From an uncultured Clostridia bacterium (GTDB taxonomy: Bacteria; Bacillota; Clostridia; Christensenellales; CAG-314): a stretch of 64,000 nucleotides of DNA. The DNA lies in the NCBI GenBank assembly GCA_947570215.1, contig CANOTO010000001.1, positions 100,104 through 164,103 on the forward strand, given 5' to 3'. Positions 52,677 to 61,132 of this stretch are shown here, piece by piece; positions within the stretch are counted from its first letter, which is position 1; each line of letters opens with the position of its first letter. The position numbers were made by a program, and so were the translations under genes. The notes beneath the pieces were generated by a model. That model saw nothing but the letters and a program-made list of their open reading frames with translations. It did not search any database and had not been told where the DNA came from.

Positions 52677-53240
52677 TTACGTTATGAACAGTTTTCTAAG
52701 CTGCTCCGCCGACGCAAAAAGTATCGGCGTAATACCCAACGCTTCCAGTCCTACAAGATTTTGCGGATTGTCGTCAGTGAAATAAATCTCGTCGAACTTT
52801 TCACCAAAGCCGTCCAAACACAGTTTGTAAAACGCAATATCGGGCTTGGCTACTCGGAAGGACGACGACACAAACACCTTGTCGAAATGACGGTATAAAT
52901 CGAACCGTTTGAATAAGCAGTCTATGTAACCCGCATTGGCGTTGGATAACAATGCAATTGTCCCACCCTGCGCCCGAAGCTCGTCTATGAGCGCGACGGT
53001 ATCGTGATTGACCCTTTCGTTACTTTTCCACTCGCTTCTAAACTTCTCCTTGTCGTATCCGAACCTTTCGGCAGCGGTCGTAAAAATGCACTCCATTTCC
53101 GCTTCGCCGGTATCTACGCGACGAAAGACCTGCTCGCGCATATACTGCCTCTGTTCGTCTGTAAATCCCCGCATACTGAGCGTAGACACTTCGCTAAGCA
53201 CCACGCCGAAGCAGTCGAACAAATACAAGTTTTTATCCAT
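52677..53240 (-). CDS. HAD-IA hydrolase (YihX-like)
   Basis: 187 residues. First motif LFDCFGVVL, where the second Asp of DxD is replaced as in YihX/epoxide-hydrolase-N-terminal HADs. LLSNANAGYID (motif II), VAKPDIAFY (motif III), YFTDDNPQN (motif IV). Probably a sugar-phosphate phosphatase. Confidence 0.85.
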   Translation of the reverse strand: MDKNLYLFDCFGVVLSEVSTLSMRGFTDEQRQYMREQVFRRVDTGEAEMECIFTTAAERFGYDKEKFRSEWKSNERVNHDTVALIDELRAQGGTIALLSNANAGYIDCLFKRFDLYRHFDKVFVSSSFRVAKPDIAFYKLCLDGFGEKFDEIYFTDDNPQNLVGLEALGITPILFASAEQLRKLFIT

Positions 53241-53571
53241 TATTCAACCCCTTTAATAGTCATCTGTCAACAAATATTTTAGCACATAAACGTAAATTAG
53301 TCATTTTATTACGGTATTATTTGCTCATTGACAACATTTGGCTTAATATTCATTTTAAGCAGAAATATTACGCCCGCAAATATTACGGCGAATGTCGAAA
53401 AAAAAACGTAAGAATTTGCTTATTACCTAATTTTTATCAATATATTGAGCGGGTCGGCGCCGCAATAAACGCGACGTCGACCCAAAAGGAAAAAATGAAG
53501 AAAGATTCTTAATAAAGATTTAAGCGCGGTTATACGCAAAACATTTCAAACAAACCGCTTGCTTTGTATTT
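53241..53571. other. Intergenic region, nothing identified
   Basis: AT-rich. An open frame of 63 codons on the plus strand has no ribosome site and looks non-coding. No clear terminator for galE was recognised. Confidence 0.45.
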
Positions 53572-54585
53572 TTATTCGTTATATCCGTTAGGATTTTTAC
53601 TTTGCCAATGCCACAGAGAATCGCACATGTCGTCGATAGTCAAGTCCGCCTGCCAGTTCAGTTCCCTTTTAGCCTTGGAGCAATCGGCGTAGCACGCGGC
53701 TATGTCGCCGTCGCGCCTGCCGGTAATAACGTACGGTATCGGGTGTCCGCAGGCCTTTTCGAACGCGCCGATAACCTGCAAAACGCTGTAACCGTTGCCC
53801 GTACCCAAGTTATAAACGTACACCCCGCTGTGCGTTACGCCGTCGATAGCGGCGACGTGTCCCTTGGCAAGGTCTACAACGTGAATGTAGTCGCGTACGC
53901 CCGTGCCGTCGGGAGTGTCGTAATCGTTGCCGTACACCGAAACCTTAGGCAACTGCCCTACCGCCACCTTAGCCACGTACGGAGTAAGATTATTGGGAAT
54001 ACCCTTGGGATCTTCGCCTATAAGTCCGCTCGGGTGCGCGCCCACAGGGTTAAAGTAGCGCAGCAGCACCACCGTCCACTCGTTATCCGCTTTATACAAG
54101 TCGGACATAATAATTTCCTGAAAATACTTACTTGTGCCGTACGGATTAGTGGTACCGCCCGTCTTGCAGGTTTCGTCCAACGGCAAACGCTCGGGGGTAC
54201 CGTACACGGTAGCCGACGACGAAAAAACAATTTTCTTGCAACCGTATTTGCGCATCGTTTCCAACAAAACCAATGTTCCGTACAGATTGTTATCATAGTA
54301 CTCCAACGGTTTTGAGCAGCTTTCGCCCACGGCTTTGAGTCCTGCAAAATGTATTACGCAGTCGATACTCTGTTCGGAAAAAACCTTTTCCAACAAATCG
54401 CGGTCGCGAATATCGCCCTTGTAAAAAGTAACTTCTTTACCCGTGATTGTCTTGATACGGTTAAGAACTTCGGGCGACGAATTGGAAAAATTATCTATTG
54501 CCACCACTTCGAAGCCCTTTTCAAGCAGCTCCACCGCGGTGTGAGAACCTATATAGCCCGTTCCGCCGCTGACCAAAATTTTCAT
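53572..54585 (-). CDS. galE: UDP-glucose 4-epimerase
   Basis: 337 residues. Rossmann GGTGYIGSHTAVELL, NAD-binding region, catalytic SSSATVYG and YGTSKYFQE (YxxxK). It interconverts UDP-galactose and UDP-glucose, the last step of the Leloir pathway. Start is 18 bases after the stop of the GalT-GalK gene. Ribosome site is a G7 run. Confidence 0.96.
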   Translation of the reverse strand: MKILVSGGTGYIGSHTAVELLEKGFEVVAIDNFSNSSPEVLNRIKTITGKEVTFYKGDIRDRDLLEKVFSEQSIDCVIHFAGLKAVGESCSKPLEYYDNNLYGTLVLLETMRKYGCKKIVFSSSATVYGTPERLPLDETCKTGGTTNPYGTSKYFQEIIMSDLYKADNEWTVVLLRYFNPVGAHPSGLIGEDPKGIPNNLTPYVAKVAVGQLPKVSVYGNDYDTPDGTGVRDYIHVVDLAKGHVAAIDGVTHSGVYVYNLGTGNGYSVLQVIGAFEKACGHPIPYVITGRRDGDIAACYADCSKAKRELNWQADLTIDDMCDSLWHWQSKNPNGYNE

Positions 54586-54590
54586 CGAAT

Positions 54591-54597
54591 CCCCCCC
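54591..54597 (-). repeat. G7 run serving as ribosome site of galE
   Basis: Seven G preceded by TAA on the minus strand, 5 bases before the galE ATG. Same design as the lipoprotein gene at 26687. Confidence 0.6.
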
Positions 54598-54603
54598 TTA
54601 CGC

Positions 54604-57180
54604 TTATTTTAATTTACATACCGTTACGCCGTCGGAAATTTCCGCGTCGTAAAAACTCGCGTCGTAACCTATTTGTTTTTTGTACTTTTCGCCTACGTAC
54701 GTTTTGAACGCCTCGACGCGGTTCTTCTTGACAAGTGACAACGTGCAACCGCCGAAGCCGCCGCCTATCATACGAGCGCCGAGACATCCGTCGAATTGAC
54801 AAGCCAAGCTTTGCAGCAAGTCCAATTCGTCACAGGATACTTCGTAATCGTCACGTAACGATTGGTGCGAAGCGTTGAGCAATCTTCCCAAACTTACCAT
54901 ATCTCCGCTTTGCATAGCCTGCGTTGCAAGCTCTACGCGGGAGCACTCGCTTACTACGTGATAAGCGCGTTTGTAAACCTTATCCGACAACAACGACTTG
55001 GCTTCTTGCAGTTGCTCCAACCGCACTTCCGCCAAGCAAGCTACGTCGAGCGGCTTGGACAGAACTTTCAACGCTTGTTCCGTTTCCCGCCTGCGTTCGT
55101 TATATTTACTGCTTACAAGACTGTGCGGCTTGTTGGTATTGGCTATAACGAATACATATTCTCCCAGTCGTACAGGGACATACTCATGCGCCACCGTACT
55201 GCAATTCAACAGCATCGCGTTGTTGCGCAATCCGTTAGCGGACGCATACTGGTCCATAATTCCGCAGTTAACCTTGGCGTATTCGCGTTCCGCTTTTTGA
55301 GCGAGCAGAGCAATTTCCTTCTTGCTCAATTGCTCCCCCGTTAGCGCGCAAACGGCTGCAATTGTGGAAACTTCGATAGCCGCCGAGCTGGATAATCCGC
55401 TGCCGAAAGGAACGTGGCAGTCGTACAATAAATCGCAGCCGATAAGCCTGTGTCCCGCTTCCCGCATAACCGCGAAACAACCGACTTGGTATACGGCGTG
55501 TTTGCGATCGGCAAATTCGTTCAATTCGCCTAAGCCGAACGTAACCCTGTCAGGTAAAGTAGTCCAACGTATATTGACCTTGTCCGTGCCGTTGGCCCTT
55601 GCGTAAACGGTGTTTCCAAGCGATATAGCCGCGGGCATTACCTTACCGCCGCAGTAATCGACGTGTTCGCCTATTACGTTTATGCGTCCCGAAGCAGTAA
55701 CCTTATAATCGTAATTTATTTCTTCGAATCCGCAGGATTTCAAAAATTCCGCGAAATCGCAATCGTGCTTAAACACGGCGGTATTTGCCAGTATTCGGTT
55801 GCAGATACTTGCCAATTCCTTTTCCATGGCGGAATGCACCGCTTGACGTTCGCGCGCGACGTTAGCGGCGATAATCTCGTCATAAAGCATTTGAAATTGT
55901 GAAAGCTCCGACGGCAAGATCGAACCGCTTACTATAGATTGCTCTACCGCGTCAAGCTGACCGACCAACCTGCCCGGCAAAATAAACAGCCCCTGCGCTT
56001 CTATTAAGCCTATGCTTTCTTTCTTAATTGCGTGAAACTCAGGATGCGCGTGGAATACGCCGTCGGGATATTCCTGCGACGTAATGTTGCTTCGTAAAAT
56101 AACGTTCATTTCGTAACTGCCGTTACGCAAATACACGGAAGGGCTTATTTCGTTAAACTGCACGCCGTCTCGGTGCGCAATTATTCCCAAGCGTTCGTTC
56201 GTATATTCTTTCCACGCTTTGCGGATTATTTCCGAAACTTCCACCACGGCTTTTTTATCGAAGCCCGCAACGCGCACGACAGAGCCGTTCCAGGCCACTA
56301 TGCCTACCGTAACGGAAGGAATCTCTTTCAGCTTGAATATACGGCGAAGTCCGCGCGTTTGCAACGGAAGAATTTCGCCGCCGCCTTGATAATGGTCGTG
56401 AGCCAGCACGCTGCCGCCTATACGTTCGAGCGGCGCATTGCAGCCGATAAAGTAATGCGGAAAGCGGTCTACGAAATCTATAAGATTGACGAAGGTGTCG
56501 CGGTCGACCTTCATAGGCGTGTGCGCCGTATTGACAGCTATACCGTGCTGACGGAAATATCCGTAGGGCGAATATTGCCAAAACCAATCTTTGCCGTTAA
56601 GCTTGACCGATACCGTCCTAAGCGTACGCTTTCCGCGTTTGGTAAAGCCTTCGTTTTCGCGGCAGATAACGCAAGCGGGATAACCGCCTTGGACTGCATT
56701 GCCGCTTTTGGCATTATTGGGGTCGCGGAATTCCGGCTTGGCAAGATTAATTGTTATAATAAGCCCGTCTCGGCTGAAACGCGGATTTCTGTCGAGAATC
56801 GCTTTCTTGACGTAATCGTTAGACACGCAATAATCGTAAAACCAATCGGTAGCAGCCTTGGAATCCTGCGTATGAATCAGTTTACTGAACTTTTTGTCTA
56901 TTTCGGCGGGAGAAAGGGACAGCGCGCCCATAATTTTATCGCAAAAATACGGAGCGTCGGCTTCGCCGAAAACTTTTTCTTCTACGGCAACGCGCGTAAA
57001 CTCGGCAAGTAAATCGTTAACGTTTGCGTCGCAAGTCAACGTCGAATCCGATTGTTCAAACGTAGGCAAAGACAGCATATCGATAATTTCGTTGCGTACG
57101 TAATTGACGTTTAACGGACTCAGCTCCAACCGCGTTTGCGCGTATTGTAACAGCTTGGTTATTTCGCCGTAAATTTTCAT
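54604..57180 (-). CDS. Bifunctional GalT-GalK fusion (uridylyltransferase + galactokinase)
   Basis: 858 residues. Residues 1-~475 are a class II (Firmicutes-type) UTP/UDP-glucose-hexose-1-phosphate uridylyltransferase: YPACVICRENEGFTKRG, GCNAPLERIGGSVLAHDHYQGG with the active-site His. Residues ~480-858 are a galactokinase: SGRINVIGEHVDYCGG, PFGSGLSSSAAIEVS (GHMP ATP motif), GIMDQYASANG and GGGFGGCTLSLV. Together with galE downstream and a divergent AraC regulator it carries the Leloir conversion of galactose to UDP-sugars. The two enzymes are usually separate genes. Confidence 0.93.
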   Translation of the reverse strand: MKIYGEITKLLQYAQTRLELSPLNVNYVRNEIIDMLSLPTFEQSDSTLTCDANVNDLLAEFTRVAVEEKVFGEADAPYFCDKIMGALSLSPAEIDKKFSKLIHTQDSKAATDWFYDYCVSNDYVKKAILDRNPRFSRDGLIITINLAKPEFRDPNNAKSGNAVQGGYPACVICRENEGFTKRGKRTLRTVSVKLNGKDWFWQYSPYGYFRQHGIAVNTAHTPMKVDRDTFVNLIDFVDRFPHYFIGCNAPLERIGGSVLAHDHYQGGGEILPLQTRGLRRIFKLKEIPSVTVGIVAWNGSVVRVAGFDKKAVVEVSEIIRKAWKEYTNERLGIIAHRDGVQFNEISPSVYLRNGSYEMNVILRSNITSQEYPDGVFHAHPEFHAIKKESIGLIEAQGLFILPGRLVGQLDAVEQSIVSGSILPSELSQFQMLYDEIIAANVARERQAVHSAMEKELASICNRILANTAVFKHDCDFAEFLKSCGFEEINYDYKVTASGRINVIGEHVDYCGGKVMPAAISLGNTVYARANGTDKVNIRWTTLPDRVTFGLGELNEFADRKHAVYQVGCFAVMREAGHRLIGCDLLYDCHVPFGSGLSSSAAIEVSTIAAVCALTGEQLSKKEIALLAQKAEREYAKVNCGIMDQYASANGLRNNAMLLNCSTVAHEYVPVRLGEYVFVIANTNKPHSLVSSKYNERRRETEQALKVLSKPLDVACLAEVRLEQLQEAKSLLSDKVYKRAYHVVSECSRVELATQAMQSGDMVSLGRLLNASHQSLRDDYEVSCDELDLLQSLACQFDGCLGARMIGGGFGGCTLSLVKKNRVEAFKTYVGEKYKKQIGYDASFYDAEISDGVTVCKLK

Positions 57181-57264
57181 ATTCTCTCCCTGTATTCTAC
57201 ACCATTATAATACTGTCAAAACTGTCGCGTTGCAAGACCGCCGTTGTCGCATTATGGAACTGTA

Positions 57265-57293
57265 TTGACTTTTTGCGAAAAATACGATATAAT
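57265..57293 (+). promoter_or_regulatory. Promoter of the AraC-type gal regulator
   Basis: TTGACT at 57265-57270 and TATAAT at 57288-57293, 17-base spacer. Transcription starts near 57300, leaving a very short leader. A leftward TATAAT (57204-57209) and an ACTGTC direct repeat at 57212-57226 may serve galT-galK. Confidence 0.8.
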
Positions 57294-57312
57294 AAGGAAA
57301 AGGAGAATGAGG

Positions 57313-58176
57313 ATGATAGCAAAACGCGAAGTTTGGAAATATTCCGCAAAAACCGACGTGTGGATAGGCAAATATCTCAATTCGCGCAATCTGCCGCATT
57401 GGCACTTAGACTGCGAGCTGTTAGCTCTCGAAAAGGGACGATTGGACGTAATTTGCGAAAACAAGACTTACACGCTCGAACAAGGAGACGCGCTTTTCGT
57501 AGATTCGGAGCAAGTGCATTATATGCAGGCTAAGCAAGCCGATACTGTGTTACGCGTGATAATATTCAACTACGGAATCGTACAAAAACTGTTCGGCGAC
57601 AAAGTGTTGGTATGTCCCAAACTGAACACAAACCTATGCGCGGACGTTTTATACGACGAATTAAAGCGCGAGTTGGTGTACAAAAAGCCATACTACGACG
57701 AAGCGGCTAAAAACCTAATAGTACGCTTTTTTATAGAAACGCTACGCAACTCGCGAATCGAACAAAAAAAAGCAAAAACGACTTCCGGACAGTTGAAAGC
57801 GCTGCTTGACAAAATAGAAAACGAATTCGACACCGTAGCCTTTGCAGACGCGTACAAATTTATGGCTATGGACGAAGCGTATTTTTGCAGATATTTCAAA
57901 AAGGCTACGGGAATGACCTTTTCGCAGTACGTTAATCACCGAAAAATAGATAACGCCGTAAAATTGATGAAGCAACGGCAAAATCTGCCCGTTACCGACG
58001 TGGCGTTCGCGTGCGGCTTCGGAAGCATACGGCATTTCAACAAAACGTTTAAGGAAATAACCGGCTATGCGCCAAAAGCATTGCCGACGGACTTTACCTT
58101 GACGGAATATACATTCCATACCGACAACGAATTTAACCCGACACTCCAAGACTGCATACTGTTGGAACAATATTAA
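57313..58176 (+). CDS. AraC-family transcription regulator with cupin domain
   Basis: 287 residues from the ATG at 57313, preferred over the ATG at 57307, which lies only one base from AGGAG. N-terminal cupin sensor (PHWHLDCELLALEKGRLDVICENKTYTLEQGDALFVDSEQVHYM) and C-terminal double helix-turn-helix (VTDVAFACGFGSIRHFNKTFKEITGYAPKA). Divergent from galT-galK, so probably its sugar-responsive activator. Confidence 0.92.
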   Translation: MIAKREVWKYSAKTDVWIGKYLNSRNLPHWHLDCELLALEKGRLDVICENKTYTLEQGDALFVDSEQVHYMQAKQADTVLRVIIFNYGIVQKLFGDKVLVCPKLNTNLCADVLYDELKRELVYKKPYYDEAAKNLIVRFFIETLRNSRIEQKKAKTTSGQLKALLDKIENEFDTVAFADAYKFMAMDEAYFCRYFKKATGMTFSQYVNHRKIDNAVKLMKQRQNLPVTDVAFACGFGSIRHFNKTFKEITGYAPKALPTDFTLTEYTFHTDNEFNPTLQDCILLEQY

Positions 58177-58198
58177 CTTATAAGATTTTATACAAAAA

Positions 58199-58221
58199 AA
58201 ACGCTTGTTATACAAGCGTTT
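58199..58221. terminator. Terminator after the AraC-type regulator
   Basis: AAACGCTTGT / ACAAGCGTTT with a three-base loop, AAACGCTT-core family. It marks the left edge of the acquired island. Confidence 0.85.
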
Positions 58222-58241
58222 AACTTTTATTTGCGCGTCCC

Positions 58242-58829
58242 CTACGTCTTGCGAACAAGACGAAAAACGGTTTCGACGTTTGTGCTGTTATTCAAAAAGA
58301 TTTCCCGTACTTCTTTCCCGTCTTTGTACACGGGAAAGTTGAATTTCATTGATTTTAAGGGCATTTCGCTCTCCCCTTCGGGATAAATTTGAATTTCTTT
58401 GACCAAAGTGGAAATCAACTCTTTCTTTTCCTCATCACTGATTATATCATATAATTCGTTAAAATGCTCTAAAATTTTATAAATATTTTCCATTGTGATG
58501 AATTCCGCTTCCACAGACTTTTTTCTCATTCTCGCATCCTCGATATTTGCTTCTATTTCGGCAACCGTGTCGTACAGTCCGTCAAGCCGTAAAGTCATAT
58601 CGTGAATTTTTCTCTCGCGGTATGTTACATCTATGGGAAGCGAATCGATTTCACGTTCCAACCTCGCTTTCGCGGTATCGACCTGCAAACCTATTTTCTT
58701 TTTTATCTCGGCGGCAAAGTGTTCGTCTTTCACCAACTCTTTTATAAACTCTATTACAAGCGGTTCTATATCCGTCTTTTTGAGATTTGCGCTGTAATCG
58801 CAAGAATGTCCCCGTTCCTGCTTACCACA
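58242..58829 (-). pseudogene. C-terminal remnant of a large serine recombinase
   Basis: An open frame beginning CGKQERGHSC (part of the zinc ribbon) at 58829 and ending ETVFRLVRKT at 58242 covers about 195 residues. It has the coiled-coil tail of large serine recombinases: DTAKARLEREIDSL, DMTLRLDGLYDTVAEIEANI, YKILEHFNELYDIISDEEKKELISTLVKEIQIYPEG. The resolvase catalytic domain and most of the DNA-binding part are missing. Upstream of 58829 the frame closes. It is the footprint of a mobile element that used this site or carried the adjacent type III genes. Confidence 0.85.
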
Positions 58830-58903
58830 TCAAACTCTTCTTCGGAAACTTTATTGAATATCCCGAAACCTTCGGAATATGATGTTAACTTCAAATCCGA
58901 CAT
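58766..58903 (-). CDS. Small open frame of unknown status (45 codons)
   Basis: Starts MSDLKLTSYSEGFGIFNKVSEEEF at 58903 with an AAAGGAG ribosome site and ends at 58766. Its 3' part overlaps the recombinase remnant in another frame. The good ribosome site suggests it once began a real gene, now fused to recombinase DNA. Function unknown. Confidence 0.4.
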   Translation of the reverse strand: MSDLKLTSYSEGFGIFNKVSEEEFDVVSRNGDILAITAQISKRRI

Positions 58904-58921
58904 ATGATTGCTCCTTTGTAA

Positions 58922-61132
58922 CTAAAACACTCTCTCCAACGGTATCCAATGCTCGTCCGCCATATCTTCGGAAAATTCAATATTGTTAATGTATAGCGAA
59001 AAATCCTTATCGCGGACAAAGCCCCAATGCAAGTTGTGATCGGCAGAATACAGTTTGAAAGCATTAAATTTGTTTTCGATTTGTATATCAATGTTCTTAT
59101 CTTTCCCTTTACTCTCGCCGCCCTTCGTTTCAATTATCCAAATCGTTCCGTCTTTCTTTTTTACAATGTAATCGGCGTAAAATAGCCATTGATGTTGCAT
59201 AGCATCAATATAGACGATAGAAAAATACTGCTGTCCCGAATCCCCGTTCTTATACACCCAATCAATATCTTCTTGTTTTTCACAATATTGCTCAAAAAGC
59301 ATTTCGGACGTGCTTCTGACAACACTCGTGGCAAATCCGGAAGTATATTCCGCATAAGCGTTACTCAAATATTCTACTTCGTTTTTTACGGTAGGATCGT
59401 ACTTATAAAAATCCTGCTCGGGAATGGAAAACGGAACGGTTTTCGGCTTAAACACAAGTTCTGTTTGTTCTGTCGAATGTGCCGTTGCTTCCTTGAAATC
59501 TTGGCGTAATTTTCGCGCATTGTTAATTACAAAAGCATAAAACTCCTTTGTATCGAGTACAACAAGATTTTTTGTCGTAATCAATTTTTTGCGGAACAAC
59601 CGCTCCAAAATCGTTTTGACTTTCGGCGTTTGAACATTTATGGCGGACTTAATCATATCCACACTATGCATAAGGTAAATTCCGTGTTTATGCGTATCCA
59701 CCGCCCTATGTATTGTTGTATACTGTTCGCTTTCCAACGTAGAAGCTGTACGCACAAATTCTCCCGACAAAATCTGCCCGTTAATTTTGTCTCCGAATAT
59801 GTACCCGGCTTCAGCAAGTAACCGCTCGTTTTGTTTTTTATCCTTGCCGAGATGATATTTTTCGGTCAAATGGGCGCAAATTTTTTCATACACTTCACGC
59901 TCGCCCAATCCGCCGTAATCCAAATTACGCAACTGTTTTTCAAGCGTAAATGTCTTACACTTTTCTTTTAAGAAAAGCCGACGGGTTTCGTAAGCCTTAT
60001 CCACGGTCGCCAATAGCCCTGCTTTGTATTTTTCGTCAAACGTATATACGTAGCAAAAATCAAGCAAATCGTCTTCATAATGTTTTGCTTCGGGCATTCT
60101 ACGTATTCTGCCTATCGTTTGAATTTCAAAACTTTCGCTCATTCCCTCACGAAGTTTAACAAGAATTTTTGCGCGTGGACAATCCCACCCCGTACTGATT
60201 GCTTGCTTCATTAGCAAGAATACGGGAATACCGTCATTATCTGTCAGATTATCAGGCAAATCACGTTTATCTTCACTCATCCACTTGGAAGCCATACCGT
60301 TATCGTATGTGTAACCCATAGCTGCAAGTTTCTTTTCCACCGCGGCAATCGTTTCGGGATGTCCGCTCGGAAATTGAATCAACACAAGCGGACGAATTGT
60401 TTTCCCTATTCGCTTATATCTTTCCGCTATCGCCTTACGTTTTTTATCCGCAAGTTCTAAAAGAAAGTCGTAATCGTCGTCAACTTCCATTCCATCGGAA
60501 ACCCCTTCGTTTACATAAAGCGCTTTCGTTATAAGTCCCGCAGTGATAACGTCTACTTCATCAATTTCATAATATTCAAAGCGTTTATTTTCTACCGCCG
60601 TTGCGCTTACGCGAATGATATTTTTTGCCGAAAATGCGTCGATAATCGCTTTTGCCTTTGCCGTATTATTGGAGTGTTCCTCATCGATAATAACGATAAA
60701 CGTCGTATTGGCGCGGTGCGCTTCGGCAATTCTGTCAAATAAATTTTTGCGTTCGCCCTCACGCAAAGCCGTATTTCCCGTCTTTGTTACAAGCTCCCAA
60801 TTTATAAACGTCGTACTCTCGGCAGGAAAACCGCTTTGTAATGCGTCAAACAAGTTCTGCGTATTACGTTGCGAATTATATTTGAGCATCTTTTTCCGAC
60901 TCTGCTCTTCCAAATCGCCCTTACCGGGACATAACCATATAAACGCCGTTTTACTGTCGATTTTACTTAAATATTCTTCAATAAAGTCAATGAGTATAAT
61001 CGTCTTACCCGAACCGGTAGGCGATTTCATGATTATCGTTTGCTTGCTTCTCTCATCCGCAACCAAATCGATTAGTTTTAATACCGCCTTCTCTTGAAAA
61101 TCAAAAAGACTAATATCAATTCCGCCTACCAT
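58922..61132 (-). CDS. res: Type III restriction enzyme Res subunit (helicase-nuclease)
   Basis: 736 residues. Superfamily 2 helicase: MKSPTGSGKT (Walker A, residues 35-44), VIIDEEHSNN, IRVSATA, AISTGWDCPRA, QTIGRIRRM. The C-terminal nuclease domain has FYADYIVKKKDGTIWIIETKGGESKGKD, the PD-(D/E)xK core. Type III Res translocates on DNA and cuts only in complex with the Mod methylase. All Res motifs look intact. It overlaps the mod stop by seven bases. With Mod broken, the complex is probably inactive. Confidence 0.88.
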   Translation of the reverse strand: MVGGIDISLFDFQEKAVLKLIDLVADERSKQTIIMKSPTGSGKTIILIDFIEEYLSKIDSKTAFIWLCPGKGDLEEQSRKKMLKYNSQRNTQNLFDALQSGFPAESTTFINWELVTKTGNTALREGERKNLFDRIAEAHRANTTFIVIIDEEHSNNTAKAKAIIDAFSAKNIIRVSATAVENKRFEYYEIDEVDVITAGLITKALYVNEGVSDGMEVDDDYDFLLELADKKRKAIAERYKRIGKTIRPLVLIQFPSGHPETIAAVEKKLAAMGYTYDNGMASKWMSEDKRDLPDNLTDNDGIPVFLLMKQAISTGWDCPRAKILVKLREGMSESFEIQTIGRIRRMPEAKHYEDDLLDFCYVYTFDEKYKAGLLATVDKAYETRRLFLKEKCKTFTLEKQLRNLDYGGLGEREVYEKICAHLTEKYHLGKDKKQNERLLAEAGYIFGDKINGQILSGEFVRTASTLESEQYTTIHRAVDTHKHGIYLMHSVDMIKSAINVQTPKVKTILERLFRKKLITTKNLVVLDTKEFYAFVINNARKLRQDFKEATAHSTEQTELVFKPKTVPFSIPEQDFYKYDPTVKNEVEYLSNAYAEYTSGFATSVVRSTSEMLFEQYCEKQEDIDWVYKNGDSGQQYFSIVYIDAMQHQWLFYADYIVKKKDGTIWIIETKGGESKGKDKNIDIQIENKFNAFKLYSADHNLHWGFVRDKDFSLYINNIEFSEDMADEHWIPLERVF

